DNA of 36,723 nt from Marmoricola sp. (GTDB lineage Bacteria; Actinomycetota; Actinomycetes; Propionibacteriales; Nocardioidaceae), in NCBI GenBank assembly GCA_025965315.1, contig JAOPXD010000113.1, forward strand, positions 1-36,723, given 5' to 3'. A program made the translations under genes and the position numbers. The notes below the pieces were generated by a model, which worked only from the letters and a program-made list of their open reading frames with translations, ran no database searches and was not told the origin of the DNA. Shown here piece after piece: positions 1-9,351 of this stretch (positions are counted from its first letter, which is position 1; each line of letters opens with the position of its first letter).

Positions 1-53
1 TGCGCTTCGGGGTCGGCGACCACACGGCCCTGGTCGCGTCCAGCCTCGCCTGA
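1..53 (+). CDS. C-terminal end of an upstream gene (partial)
   Basis: An open frame enters from the left edge and stops at TGA 51-53. The last 16 residues read [16 protein letters not shown]. This is too short for me to name a family. The end converges on hup, and a hairpin at 61-92 lies between the two stops, consistent with a real gene end. Confidence 0.45.
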   Translation, partial: RFGVGDHTALVASSLA

Positions 54-60
54 AACGGCG

Positions 61-92
61 AGCGGCGGCGTCCCTTCCGGGACACCGCCGCT
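61..92 (-). terminator. Hairpin terminator between the upstream gene and hup
   Basis: The 14-base arms 61-74 and 79-92 pair around a 4-base loop. Read as minus-strand RNA, the single mismatch becomes a G-U pair and the loop is GGAA, a GNRA tetraloop, so it fits best as the hup terminator. It may also stop the convergent plus-strand gene. There is no long U tract, as is common in high-GC actinobacteria. Confidence 0.65.
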
Positions 93-106
93 CAACGCAG
101 TCAGGA

Positions 107-763
107 TCAAGCCTTCTTGGCGGGTGCGTTCTTGGCGGGTGCCTTCTTGGCGGGTGCCTTCTTGGCGGGAGCCTTCTTGGCAGGTGCCTTCTTGGCGGGA
201 GCCTTCTTGGCGGGAGCCTTCTTGGCAGGTGCCTTCTTGGCGGGAGCCTTCTTGGCGGGAGCCTTCTTGGCGGGAGCCTTCTTGGCGGGAGCCTTCTTGG
301 CAGGTGCCTTCTTGGCGGGAGCCTTCTTGGCAGGTGCCTTCTTGGCAGGTGCCTTCTTGGCGGGAGCCGCCTTCGTCACGGTCTTCTTGGCCGCACTGGC
401 GGACTTGGTGGCCGTCTTCTTGGCAGCAGCGGCAGTCCGGGTCGCGACGGCGACCGGACGTGCAGCGGCGCGAGCCGGAAGCTTCTTGGCCCCGGAGACG
501 ATCGCCTTGAGCTCGGCGCCCGCGCTGAACTTCGGGACGTTGGTCTTCTTCGACTTCATCCGCGCACCCGTAGCAGGGTTGCGAACCCAACGAGCCTCAC
601 GAACGCGCTTCTCGAAGGACCCGAAGCCGGTGATGGCGACCTTCTCGCCCTTGGCCACCTCACGGGTGATGGTGTCGAGCACCGACTCCAGCGCGTGCGC
701 CGCCGCCTTCTTGTTTCCCTCGAACCGGGTTGCAAGTGCGTCGATCAACTGACTCTTGTTCAC
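107..763 (-). CDS. hup: HU-family nucleoid protein with long Lys/Pro/Ala tail
   Basis: This is a histone-like DNA-bending protein of about 218 residues. Residues 1-90 form the canonical HU fold, starting [11 protein letters not shown] and containing the GFGSFEKR and RNPATG DNA-binding-arm motifs. A basic Ala/Lys linker follows, then about 17 near-perfect APAKK pentapeptides. The tail resembles those of mycobacterial HupB and Streptomyces HupS, which bind DNA non-specifically and are acetylation targets. I chose the GTG start at 763 because HU proteins begin at this residue and GGGAAG lies just upstream. The frame is open for 36 more codons upstream, but that extension is unlike HU. It sits downstream of leuCD on the same strand, with the leuD terminator between, so it probably has its own promoter. 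Confidence 0.95.
   Translation of the reverse strand: MNKSQLIDALATRFEGNKKAAAHALESVLDTITREVAKGEKVAITGFGSFEKRVREARWVRNPATGARMKSKKTNVPKFSAGAELKAIVSGAKKLPARAAARPVAVATRTAAAAKKTATKSASAAKKTVTKAAPAKKAPAKKAPAKKAPAKKAPAKKAPAKKAPAKKAPAKKAPAKKAPAKKAPAKKAPAKKAPAKKAPAKKAPAKKAPAKNAPAKKA
108..367. repeat. 15-bp tandem repeat array encoding the HU tail
   Basis: Sixteen contiguous 15-bp units fill 121-360, with partial units at both ends. Two main unit types alternate irregularly: one starts CGGGAGC, the other CAGGTGC (plus-strand reading). They differ only at synonymous positions. One unit has an AAG-to-AAC change that gives AKN instead of AKK. Synonymous interspersion implies unit duplication or conversion while the peptide is kept under selection. 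Copy number is likely to vary between strains. Confidence 0.95.
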
Positions 764-819
764 AGTCTTCCCTTTCGTGAACGTCTGGTATCGAGCGCCT
801 TGCTCGACTTTCCCTTTGC

Positions 820-848
820 ACGCTAGGCAAAAGCAGGGGTCGCCACAA
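820..848 (-). promoter_or_regulatory. Candidate hup promoter
   Basis: On the minus strand, TTGTGG (848-843) and TAGCGT (825-820) are separated by exactly 17 bases. The -10 matches the actinobacterial TANNNT pattern. It would give a leader of about 50 nt before the GTG at 763. The -35 is only a partial match. Confidence 0.35.
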
Positions 849-944
849 TGCACCTTCGCGCGTGTCGGCAAATGAAATTACTGAGCATTCTCAGCGCTTT
901 CGGCTCCCCCTTCCCCGCCAATCAGAACAACGCGAAATGCACAC

Positions 945-980
945 GGCGCGTTTCCCCATCTCTGCAAGGGGAAACGCGCC
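945..980 (-). terminator. Terminator downstream of leuD
   Basis: A perfect 13-bp inverted repeat (945-957 with 968-980) with a 10-base loop lies 21 bases past the leuD stop. On the minus strand the arms read GGCGCGTTTCCCC and its complement. It separates leuCD from hup. Confidence 0.8.
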
Positions 981-1000
981 GCGCGGCGAGTGCTGACGGG

Positions 1001-1603
1001 TCAGTGCTGGGTCAGCGGCTTCCAGGAAGGTCGGGAAGTCTCGAACTCGGAAATTACGTCGGCGTGCGACAACGTGATGCCGACGTCGTCGAGACCTTCG
1101 AGCAGCCGCCACCGGGTGTAGTCGTCGATGTCGAACGAATCCACGATCGCGTCGGGGCCCTCACCGGCCCGGACCGTGCGGCTCTCGAGGTCGACCGTGA
1201 CGGTCGCACCGGGGTGCTCGTCGAGGTGGTCCCAGATCCGCTGGACGACCTTCTCGTCGACCTGCGCGGCCACCAGCCCGGCCTTGCCCGAGTTGCCGCG
1301 GAAGATATCGGCGAAGCGCGAGGAGATGACCGCTCTGAAGCCGTAGTTCTGCAGCGCCCAGACCGCGTGCTCGCGTGACGAGCCGGTACCGAAGTCCGGT
1401 CCGGCGACGAGCACCGAGGCGCTGGCGTACTCCGGTTTGTTGAGCACGAAGTCGGGGTCCGAGCGCCACGCGGAGAACAGGCCGTCCTCGAAGCCGCTGC
1501 GAGTGACCCGCTTCAGGTACACCGCCGGGATGATCTGGTCGGTGTCGACGTTGCTGCGCTTCAGCGGGACCGCGACGCCGGTGTGGCTGGTGAACTTGTC
1601 CAT
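1001..1603 (-). CDS. leuD: 3-isopropylmalate dehydratase small subunit
   Basis: LeuD, with LeuC, isomerises 2-isopropylmalate to 3-isopropylmalate in leucine synthesis; it supplies the swivelling aconitase domain 4. It has 200 residues, normal for the family. Visible family motifs are the N-terminal [11 protein letters not shown], the substrate-contacting [10 protein letters not shown] around residues 71-80, and [16 protein letters not shown]. The ATG start at 1603 is 3 bases after the leuC stop, so the two are translationally linked in one operon and the subunits are made together. It is cytoplasmic. Confidence 0.97.
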   Translation of the reverse strand: MDKFTSHTGVAVPLKRSNVDTDQIIPAVYLKRVTRSGFEDGLFSAWRSDPDFVLNKPEYASASVLVAGPDFGTGSSREHAVWALQNYGFRAVISSRFADIFRGNSGKAGLVAAQVDEKVVQRIWDHLDEHPGATVTVDLESRTVRAGEGPDAIVDSFDIDDYTRWRLLEGLDDVGITLSHADVISEFETSRPSWKPLTQH

Positions 1604-1606
1604 GAC

Positions 1607-3025
<1,419 letters not shown>

Positions 3026-3053
3026 GGCTCCTCCTTCGTCTGCGCCGTGAATC

Positions 3054-3095
3054 TTCAGCTGAACCGACTGTACTCTTGCATCTCAGCGAGTGAGA
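3054..3095. promoter_or_regulatory. leuC-ndgR divergent control region with two palindromes
   Basis: The 85-bp divergent gap holds a perfect 10-bp palindrome TTCAGCTGAA (3054-3063) and an inverted repeat TCTCA-GCGAG-TGAGA (3081-3095). Between them the minus strand carries TACAGT, a possible -10 for leuC. Either palindrome could be the operator of the adjacent IclR-family protein. That role is inference. Confidence 0.4.
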
Positions 3096-3110
3096 CGGCA
3101 GTATTGCTAT

Positions 3111-3833
3111 ATGGACAACTCTAGCGGAGTCGGCGTACTCGACAAAGCCGCTCTCGTTCTTGCCGCCCTCGAGTCGGGCCCGGCCACGCTGGCCGGTCTC
3201 GTCGCCGGAACCGGGCTGGCGCGACCCACCGCGCACCGGTTGGCGGTCGCCCTCGAGCACCACCGTCTGGTCGCCCGCGACATGCAGGGTCGCTTCGTTC
3301 TGGGGCCCCGGCTGGCCGAGCTGTCCGCAGCCGCCGGCGAGGACCGCCTGCTCGCTGCCGCCGGGCCGGTCCTGGCCCGGCTGCGCGACATCACCGGCGA
3401 GTCCGCCCAGCTCTGGCGTCGTCAGGGCGAGTACCGCGTGTGCGTCGCCGCCGCAGAACGTCCGAGCGGCCTGCGCGACACGATCCCGGTCGGTTCGCAG
3501 CTGACCATGCGGGCCGGGTCCGCCGCTCAGGTCCTGCTCGCGTGGGAAGACCCGGAGCGGATTCACCGGGGCCTGCAGAACGCCGCCTACTCGGCGACTG
3601 CTCTGGCCGGCATCCGCAGGCGGGGATGGGCCCAGTCGATCGGCGAGCGCGAACAGGGTGTCGCGTCGGTCTCGGCGCCGGTCCGCTCCCCCAGCGGCAA
3701 GATCATCGCGGCCGTCTCGGTCTCCGGGCCGCTGGAGCGTCTCTCCCGCCAGCCGGGGCGGATGCACGCACCCGCTGTGCTCGCCGCCGCGGACCGGCTC
3801 TCGGAATCCCTGCGACGCGCCGCAGCCGAGTAG
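3111..3833 (+). CDS. ndgR: IclR-family regulator of leucine/amino-acid genes (NdgR/LtbR-like)
   Basis: This is a transcriptional regulator of 240 residues. An N-terminal winged helix-turn-helix (residues about 5-65, with LAGLVAGTGLARPTAHRL) is followed by an IclR effector-binding domain (about 75-240). The start MDNSSGVGVLDKAALVL and the recognition helix match what I recall of Streptomyces NdgR closely, which is why I chose ATG 3111 over an open-frame start seven codons upstream. No Shine-Dalgarno is visible, so the mRNA may be leaderless. Divergence from leuC is the arrangement seen for NdgR and LtbR, which control branched-chain amino-acid genes. Confidence 0.9.
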   Translation: MDNSSGVGVLDKAALVLAALESGPATLAGLVAGTGLARPTAHRLAVALEHHRLVARDMQGRFVLGPRLAELSAAAGEDRLLAAAGPVLARLRDITGESAQLWRRQGEYRVCVAAAERPSGLRDTIPVGSQLTMRAGSAAQVLLAWEDPERIHRGLQNAAYSATALAGIRRRGWAQSIGEREQGVASVSAPVRSPSGKIIAAVSVSGPLERLSRQPGRMHAPAVLAAADRLSESLRRAAAE

Positions 3834-3952
3834 CCGTCACGCACGGAGCCCGCGTCATCCTTGCTGGTGCGTCACCTCGGCGGTGACCGACCGGTGGGCT
3901 GCTGTAAAGTACAGCGACTCACTACACTTTCGACCAGGACGGATCCGGACCT

Positions 3953-5518
3953 TTGCCACTCGCCGTGACCGACGACCACGTGAGCGTTCCGCGAAGCTCG
4001 CGCGGCACCTTGGTCGTCACGTTCGACGACTCGTACGTCTGGTCGTTCACCACCCCGCGGGACGGCTCCTGGACGCCGAAGGGGTGGCGGGTGGCTTGGC
4101 CGGAGCTCCTCAGGACCCGGCTGAGCGGAACCACCCGCGTCCGTGTCGCCGACGCCGAGGGCCCCCTGTTCGAGAAGGACATCGCCTTCGGTGGCAACAC
4201 CGATCCGTTGGCCCTGCGTGACTCGAACGGGTATCCGCTCTCGATCGACAGTGCCGGTCACCTGACCCGGAGCTTCTCGGACACCGCCCAGGACTCGCGC
4301 GCTGACATCATCGAGGGCACCCGGCGCGCCCTCGTCGACCTGCGGCACGCAGGGTTCGACGCCCACCTCAGCTACGGCTGCCTGCTGGGCGCGGTCCGCG
4401 ACGGCCAGATGATCGGCCACGACTCCGATGCCGACCTCGCCTACCTCTCGCACCAGAACACCCCGGCCGCGGTCACCCTCGAGTCCTACGCGATGGAGCG
4501 CACCATGCGTCGACTCGGCTGGAGGGTGATCCGGATGTCCGGAGCCGACCTCAAGCTGCTCTACAAGCTGCCCGACGGCCGGAACGTGCACATCGACATC
4601 TTCGGTGCCTTCCACGTCGGCGAGACCTTCTACCAGCTCGGTGGCCGGAGCGGGGACCTGCCCCGCTCGGCACTGACGCCCGCGAGCACGATCACGCTCG
4701 AAGGCATCGAGCTCCCGGCCCCCGCCGACCCGGAAGCGGTGCTGGCGTTCCTCTACGGGCCGTCGTGGCGGGTCCCCGACCCGGCCTTCCAGAACGAGGA
4801 TCCGCCCGGTGGACTGCGACGGATCCAGGGGTGGATGCGTGGCGTCCGGACCGACGTCGTCGGTTGGAACGAGTTCTACCGGGACCGCCGCAGCGACGTT
4901 CCCTGGCAGCCTTCGGCGTTCGCCCGGTGGGTCCACCGTCGCCTCGACGAGGGTGCCGCTGTCGCGGACCTCGGCAGCGGTACCGGACGCGATGCCGCGT
5001 GGTTCGTGCGCAAGGGTCGACCGGTGCTGGCCTTCGACATCTCCGGCGCGGCACTGCGCCAGACGACGCGACGGCTGACCCGGGCGGGGACGGACCGGAG
5101 CGCCGTGCGCTCGCTGGCCCTCAACGACCGCCGTTCGGCGATGGTGGCCGGCGCCGAGCTCGCCCGGACGACCACCCCGGTCAACCTGTACGCACGACAG
5201 CTCGTGGGGTGCATCGACGAGGAGGCCCTCGATCACCTGTTCCTGGTCGCCTCGATGGCACTGCGTCGCGGCGGGTCGCTGTTCCTCGAGTTCTCCGCCG
5301 GCCGCGGCCCGGCACCCGACCCGAGCGCCCTGATCAGCCGCGTCGACGTCGACAAGGTCAGCGCTGCGATCACCGCACGCGGCGGGATCGTCGACGAGGT
5401 CGTGGTGGAACCCGGTCAGGACTTCTTCGACCAGCCGGACCCGTCCATCGCCAGGATCGTCGCCCACTGGCACCACGCAGCAAGCAGCCCGCAACCCGCA
5501 CGAAAGGACCAGCCATGA
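3953..5518 (+). CDS. LicD-like nucleotidyltransferase fused to a SAM methyltransferase
   Basis: The 521-residue protein has three parts. Residues 1-90 form a small beta-rich domain I do not recognise. Residues about 112-265 look like the LicD/fukutin nucleotidyltransferase fold: YGCLLGAVRDGQMIGHDSDAD carries the DxD metal site (Asp157/Asp159/Asp161), and VHIDIFGAF follows at about 212-220. Residues about 325-500 form a class I methyltransferase with VADLGSGTGRDAAWF (339-351). LicD relatives move phosphocholine or similar groups onto cell-surface glycans, so a role in envelope polymer decoration is plausible; the substrate is unknown. The TTG start at 3953 has AGGACGGA nine bases upstream. A TANNNT box (TAAAGT, 3905) could be the -10. 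It overlaps the next gene by 4 bp. There is no transmembrane segment. Confidence 0.8.
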   Translation: MPLAVTDDHVSVPRSSRGTLVVTFDDSYVWSFTTPRDGSWTPKGWRVAWPELLRTRLSGTTRVRVADAEGPLFEKDIAFGGNTDPLALRDSNGYPLSIDSAGHLTRSFSDTAQDSRADIIEGTRRALVDLRHAGFDAHLSYGCLLGAVRDGQMIGHDSDADLAYLSHQNTPAAVTLESYAMERTMRRLGWRVIRMSGADLKLLYKLPDGRNVHIDIFGAFHVGETFYQLGGRSGDLPRSALTPASTITLEGIELPAPADPEAVLAFLYGPSWRVPDPAFQNEDPPGGLRRIQGWMRGVRTDVVGWNEFYRDRRSDVPWQPSAFARWVHRRLDEGAAVADLGSGTGRDAAWFVRKGRPVLAFDISGAALRQTTRRLTRAGTDRSAVRSLALNDRRSAMVAGAELARTTTPVNLYARQLVGCIDEEALDHLFLVASMALRRGGSLFLEFSAGRGPAPDPSALISRVDVDKVSAAITARGGIVDEVVVEPGQDFFDQPDPSIARIVAHWHHAASSPQPARKDQP

Positions 5519-5745
5519 GCCGGAAGAAGTCGTACGGTATCCGCCGCTACCTCTCCGAGACCGTGCACCTGCCCCGCCGCATCCTCGACCTCGAGGACGC
5601 GGCGATGGAGAACCGGCAGCTCAACCGGCAGCTCGCCGAGCTGACCGACATCCTGGCCGAGCTGCTGGTGCCGGCGACCGAACGCGACGAGGAGAAGCTC
5701 GCTGCCCTGCTCGCGAAGTTCCGCGAGGAGTCGCTGGCGATCTGA
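5515..5745 (+). CDS. Small basic coiled-coil protein, partner of the LicD/methyltransferase gene
   Basis: This 76-residue protein has a basic N-terminus (MSRKKSYGIRRYLSE). It is followed by a predicted coiled coil at about 22-70 rich in Leu, Glu and Asn (ENRQLNRQLAELTDIL). There is no signal peptide or membrane segment. ATG 5515 overlaps the upstream stop in an ATGA arrangement, with AAAGGA just before it, so the two genes are almost certainly co-translated. It may be a scaffold or activator of the fusion protein, but that is inference. I do not recognise the family with certainty. Confidence 0.75.
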   Translation: MSRKKSYGIRRYLSETVHLPRRILDLEDAAMENRQLNRQLAELTDILAELLVPATERDEEKLAALLAKFREESLAI

Positions 5746-5762
5746 TCGCCGGTGCGATCGTC

Positions 5763-6305
5763 CTAGAAGAGCGCGTCCTGCTCGAGCTCGAGCAGCTGCT
5801 GCTTGCGGTCGACCCCGCCGGCGTACCCGGTCAGCGAGCCGTTCGCACCGATCACCCGGTGACACGGGATCACGATCGGGATCGGGTTGCGTCCGTTCGC
5901 CAGTCCTACCGCTCGCGAGGCGGCGTTGGTGTGCCCGAGGCGGTGCGCGACCTCGCCGTACGACGTGGTCTCGCCGTACGGGATCTTCTCGAGCTGGTCC
6001 CATACCTGGGCCTGGAACTCGGTCCCCCGCGGCGCGAGAGGCAGGTCGAAGTCGCGCAGCTCGCGGGCGAAGTACGCCGTCAGCTGGCCGACCGCGCGCT
6101 GCAGCAGCGGGTCCGCGTCCTCGCGCTCACCGATCGGACGGCCGTCGGCGAGTCCGCGGAACGGACTGAACTCGATCGCCAGGATCGCCTCCGGGCTCGC
6201 GATGATGCGCAGGTCGCCGATCGGCGAAGGCATCACGGTCCACATCGTCGCGGTTTCTCTCTCGACTTCTTTTCGGGCTCCGGGGATGGTCGTTGTCGTC
6301 GTCAC
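5763..6305 (-). CDS. ogt: Methylated-DNA-[protein]-cysteine S-methyltransferase
   Basis: This suicide repair protein removes O6-alkyl groups from guanine onto its own cysteine. It has 180 residues, with the active-site motif IPCHRV (Cys148). Other family motifs are the helix-turn-helix region YGETTSYGEVAHRLG and the NPIPIVIPCHR-GANG-LTGYAGG block. The GTG start at 6305 overlaps the upstream stop by 4 bp (GTGA) and has GGAG eight bases upstream. A later Met, in ATMWTVMPSP, is a possible alternative. It is the second gene of an operon with the Ada-AlkA fusion, so both steps of alkylation repair are co-expressed. Confidence 0.96.
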   Translation of the reverse strand: MTTTTTIPGARKEVERETATMWTVMPSPIGDLRIIASPEAILAIEFSPFRGLADGRPIGEREDADPLLQRAVGQLTAYFARELRDFDLPLAPRGTEFQAQVWDQLEKIPYGETTSYGEVAHRLGHTNAASRAVGLANGRNPIPIVIPCHRVIGANGSLTGYAGGVDRKQQLLELEQDALF

Positions 6306-7771
6306 TGTATGACTCCTTCTCGTTGCGGGTCGGTCAGCCCCGACCACAGGTGGATGAGTGCGTAGGAGCGCCACGGGCGCCAGCGCTCGCTGCACGCTTC
6401 GATGTCGTCGATCCCGTGCCGTGCTGCTGCGTGCCGGACCCCGAGGTCGCCCGGCAGGAAGATGTCGGGATCACCGAGGGCGCGCAGAGCGATGTAGTCC
6501 GCGGTCCAGGGCCCGATCCCGGGGAGGGCGAGCAGCGCGGCCCTGGTCCCGGCACGGTCGGCACTGCGGTCCAGGGCCACGGTGCCGTCCGCCAGCGCGC
6601 CGGTCACCGCCACCAGCGCACGGCCGCGGGCTCTCGGCATCGCGATCTCCTCGGGATCGATGCCGGCCAGAACGCCGGCCTCCGGGAACAGCCGGGTCAC
6701 CCGGTGGTCCCCGGCCAGCTCCAGCGGTTCGCCGTAGGTGGCGACCAGGCGGGCCGCGAGCGTCCGCGCGCCGACGACACTCACCTGCTGGCCGAGGACC
6801 GCGCGGACGGCGACCTCGACCCCGTCGACGTGACCTGGCACGCGGAGTCCGGGACGCGCACGAACCAGTGGAGCAAGCAGCCTGTCCCCGGCGAGCTCCT
6901 CGTCGATCGCGACCGGGTCGGCGTCGGCATCGAGCAGGCGCCGGGTCCGTTCCAGCGCGGGCGCGAGGTCGCGTGCGTCGGCCAGGGACAGCCGCGCCGG
7001 CACGTAGCCGACCGGACGAGCGGTGAGCTGCACCCGAACCACGCCCGGCCCGTGCGGGAGGGACAGCGATCGTTCGTACCAACCGGCGTCGAGGTCGACG
7101 GCCTCGATCCCGGACACCGCACGCAGCGCGAGGTACCCGAGCAGCTCCTGGCCCTCGAACGGCTCCCGGACGCCGATCCGGGTCCCGATCGTCCCGGACG
7201 CGCTGGCGCTTCCCCGACGTCCGCGCAGCTCGCTCGGGGTCGACGCGTACACCTCGCGCACGGTGTCGTTGAACTGCCTGATGCTGCTGAAGCCCGAGGC
7301 GAAGGCGATGTCGGCGAACGACAGCTCGGTGGTCTCGATCAGCACCCGCGCGGTCTGGGAACGACGGGCGCGGGCGAGCGCGAGCGGGCCTGCTCCGAAC
7401 GTTCCGGTGACGACGCGGTTGAGCTGGCGCACCGAGTAGCCGAGTCGGCCGGCCAGGCCCTCGACCCCCTCGCGCTCGATGGTTCCGTCCGCGATCAGGC
7501 GCATCGCCCGCCCGGCGGCATCCGCCGCGATGTCCCACTCCGGCGAACCCGGGGTCGCATCGGGCAGGCAGCGCTTGCAGGCGCGGTACCCGGCCTGCTG
7601 GGCCGCGGCGGCACTCGGGTGGAAGGTCACGTTCTCGAGCTTCGGCGTGACCGCCGGGCAGCTCGGTCGGCAGTAGATACCGGTGGTCCGGACCGCCGTG
7701 TAGAAGACCCCGTCGAACCGGCGGTCCCTGCTCTTCACGGCGCGGTAGCAGGCCTCGCTGTCCTGGTACAT
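6302..7771 (-). CDS. Ada-type methyl sensor / AraC regulator fused to AlkA glycosylase
   Basis: This bifunctional protein of about 489 residues controls and carries out the adaptive response. Residues 1-75 form the Ada zinc domain, with the four ligands in YCRPSC (Cys34, Cys38) and CKRC (Cys65, Cys68); Cys34 matches the methylphosphotriester acceptor of E. coli Ada. Residues about 80-180 are an AraC helix-turn-helix pair ending FSSIRQFNDTVREVYA. The rest is AlkA: a helix-hairpin-helix LPGIGPWTADYIALRAL, then FLPGDLGVR, where the Asp fits the catalytic residue. I chose the ATG at 7771 because Ada proteins begin this way; ATG 7786 and GTG 7810 are in-frame alternatives, and no start has an ideal ribosome site. 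It heads the operon with ogt and probably activates itself when methylated. Confidence 0.93.
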   Translation of the reverse strand: MYQDSEACYRAVKSRDRRFDGVFYTAVRTTGIYCRPSCPAVTPKLENVTFHPSAAAAQQAGYRACKRCLPDATPGSPEWDIAADAAGRAMRLIADGTIEREGVEGLAGRLGYSVRQLNRVVTGTFGAGPLALARARRSQTARVLIETTELSFADIAFASGFSSIRQFNDTVREVYASTPSELRGRRGSASASGTIGTRIGVREPFEGQELLGYLALRAVSGIEAVDLDAGWYERSLSLPHGPGVVRVQLTARPVGYVPARLSLADARDLAPALERTRRLLDADADPVAIDEELAGDRLLAPLVRARPGLRVPGHVDGVEVAVRAVLGQQVSVVGARTLAARLVATYGEPLELAGDHRVTRLFPEAGVLAGIDPEEIAMPRARGRALVAVTGALADGTVALDRSADRAGTRAALLALPGIGPWTADYIALRALGDPDIFLPGDLGVRHAAARHGIDDIEACSERWRPWRSYALIHLWSGLTDPQREGVIQ

Positions 7772-7991
7772 GCCGGTGCGGTACATGGCTCCAGTCTGTA
7801 CGCCGACCACCGACAGTTCTAGCGGAAATCGGCCATCACCGTGACGGGGATGTGGTCCGCCCGGCCCGCTTCACTGGTGGCCACGTCGCAGCTGCCTTGT
7901 TTCCGCCGATTCACCCGCTGCACGGTGATTCGCACCACCCCGTACGCGTGTCGCAGCAAAGGTCGCCGTGCAACTTGTCGTAGAAATGTGT

Positions 7992-8022
7992 GAGGCCAGC
8001 GAAGTATGAGTTCGCTGGCCTC
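7992..8022 (-). terminator. Terminator of the adenosine deaminase gene
   Basis: A perfect 12-bp inverted repeat (7992-8003 with 8011-8022) has a 7-base loop and near-complementary flanks (TGTGT and TACACA). The stem touches the add stop codon. It insulates add from the Ada-AlkA operon. Confidence 0.75.
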
Positions 8023-9059
8023 TACACATCCCCGGACGTAGCGACGTACGCGTCGATCTCCGCGCTCAACCCGGCCTTGAACGCATCGTCCGCGAACGAC
8101 GCCCGGACGGCGGCCTTGGCCAGCTCCCCGATCCCGGCCTCGTCCAGGCCGAGCAACCCGGCGGCGATCTCGTACTCGCGGTTGAGCGTGGTCCCGAACA
8201 TCGGCGGGTCGTCACTGTTGATCGTGATCACCACCCCGGCATCGCGGAACGCGGCGATCGGGTGCTCCTCGATCCGCTCGACCGCACGGGTGGCGATGTT
8301 CGAGGACGGGCACACCTCCAGCGGTACGCCGGTCGCCGCCAGGTGCGCGAGCAGCTCGGGGTCCTGAGCGGCTGAGGTCCCGTGGCCGATCCGCTCGGCC
8401 CCGAGCAGGGTCAGGGCGTCCCAGATCGTCTGCGGTCCGGTGGTCTCACCGGCGTGCGGGACGCTGTGCAGCCCGGCGGCACGGGCCGCCTCGAAGTGCG
8501 GTTGGAACTGCGGTCGCGGGACGCCGACCTCGGGACCACCGAGACCGAAGGCCACCAGTCCGTCCGTCGGGTGGTTCAGCGCGTAGTCCAGGGTCGCATC
8601 GGCGGCCGGGAGACCGGACTCCCCCGGGATGTCGTAGATCCACTGGAGCCGGAGCCCGAAATCGCGCAGCGCGGCGGCCCGGGCGTCCTCGATCGCCTCG
8701 CCGTACGCCTCGATCGGGATCCCCCGGATCACCGACGTGTACGGCGTGCAGGTCAGCTCGGCGTACCGGAGGTTCTGGCCCACGGCCATCTCGCGGGCGA
8801 CCTCGTAGGTGAGCAGCCGGATGTCCTCCGGCGTACGGATCAGGTCCACGACGGCGAGGTAGACCTCGATGAAGTGCCCGAAGTCGCGGAACGCGAAGAA
8901 CTCGGCGAGCGCCACCGGATCGCTCGGTACGACGCCGGGGTACTGCGCTGCGAGCTCGGCGACGGCGCGTGGTGACGCCGATCCGACGTGGTGCACGTGC
9001 AGCTCTGCCTTCGGCAACCCGGCGATGAAGCCGGACAGGTCGCGGGTGAGGTCGCTCAT
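8022..9059 (-). CDS. add: Adenosine deaminase
   Basis: This enzyme deaminates adenosine (and deoxyadenosine) to inosine in purine salvage; it is a cytoplasmic zinc amidohydrolase of 345 residues. Zinc and catalytic residues are visible: HVH (His21, His23), HAGE (His202, Glu205), RIGHG (His226) and SDDP (Asp283, Asp284). The SNIATRAV block is also typical. The ATG at 9059 has AAGGTGAG upstream and lies 4 bases after the stop of the small membrane protein, so they are co-transcribed. Some family members prefer other aminopurines or adenine; sequence alone does not settle this. Confidence 0.94.
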   Translation of the reverse strand: MSDLTRDLSGFIAGLPKAELHVHHVGSASPRAVAELAAQYPGVVPSDPVALAEFFAFRDFGHFIEVYLAVVDLIRTPEDIRLLTYEVAREMAVGQNLRYAELTCTPYTSVIRGIPIEAYGEAIEDARAAALRDFGLRLQWIYDIPGESGLPAADATLDYALNHPTDGLVAFGLGGPEVGVPRPQFQPHFEAARAAGLHSVPHAGETTGPQTIWDALTLLGAERIGHGTSAAQDPELLAHLAATGVPLEVCPSSNIATRAVERIEEHPIAAFRDAGVVITINSDDPPMFGTTLNREYEIAAGLLGLDEAGIGELAKAAVRASFADDAFKAGLSAEIDAYVATSGDV

Positions 9060-9063
9060 GACC

Positions 9064-9321
9064 TCACCTTACGAACAGCCAGCCCACGGCCGCCGGGATG
9101 ATGCCGATGACCAGCCAGACGCTCACCGGGTTCTTGTCGTGGATGACCCGGGTGGCTGCAGCGGCCGCGACCCCGACGATCCCGGCGATGATCAGCAGGC
9201 CCGGCTTCGCGCCGGCACGGTCGGAGTTGCCCGCCAGCAGCGCGAGCCCGGTGGCGAAGATCACCGCGGTCGTCGCCATCAGCGTCGACATGACCGTCTT
9301 CTGTACCCGCTCGATCTGCAT
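9064..9321 (-). CDS. Small hypothetical membrane protein
   Basis: This 85-residue protein has three likely transmembrane segments (about 11-31, 40-57 and 67-83) and short charged loops. I do not recognise the family. It starts at ATG 9321. The minus-strand hexamer CACAAT lies 6 bases before the start, a weak match to the leaderless pattern seen in this window. Its stop is 4 bases before add. Confidence 0.7.
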   Translation of the reverse strand: MQIERVQKTVMSTLMATTAVIFATGLALLAGNSDRAGAKPGLLIIAGIVGVAAAAATRVIHDKNPVSVWLVIGIIPAAVGWLFVR

Positions 9322-9351
9322 GCTTCGATTGTGCCCGACGTGCCGGCCGGG

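Noticed and set aside
121-360. CRISPR-like regular repeat
   Set aside because: Units are 15 bp, contiguous and coding; there are no spacers.
117-752. Plus-strand open frames of repeating AGAFL across the hup tail
   Set aside because: They are the antisense reading of the 15-bp repeat encoding APAKK; no family match and no ribosome site.
764-871. 36-residue N-terminal extension of HU with two CXXC-like pairs
   Set aside because: HU proteins begin at NKSQLID, and the GTG at 763 has a ribosome site. The extension covers the likely promoter.
3871-3887. Terminator after the IclR gene (GTCACC-TCGGC-GGTGAC)
   Set aside because: A 6-bp stem is too weak to call in this GC content.
3872-5494. 540-residue open frame antisense to the LicD/methyltransferase gene
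   Set aside because: Shadow frame of a gene with clear catalytic motifs on the other strand.
5736-5750. Hairpin GGCGAT-CTG-ATCGCC at the end of the coiled-coil gene
   Set aside because: Short stem overlapping the stop codon; may be chance.
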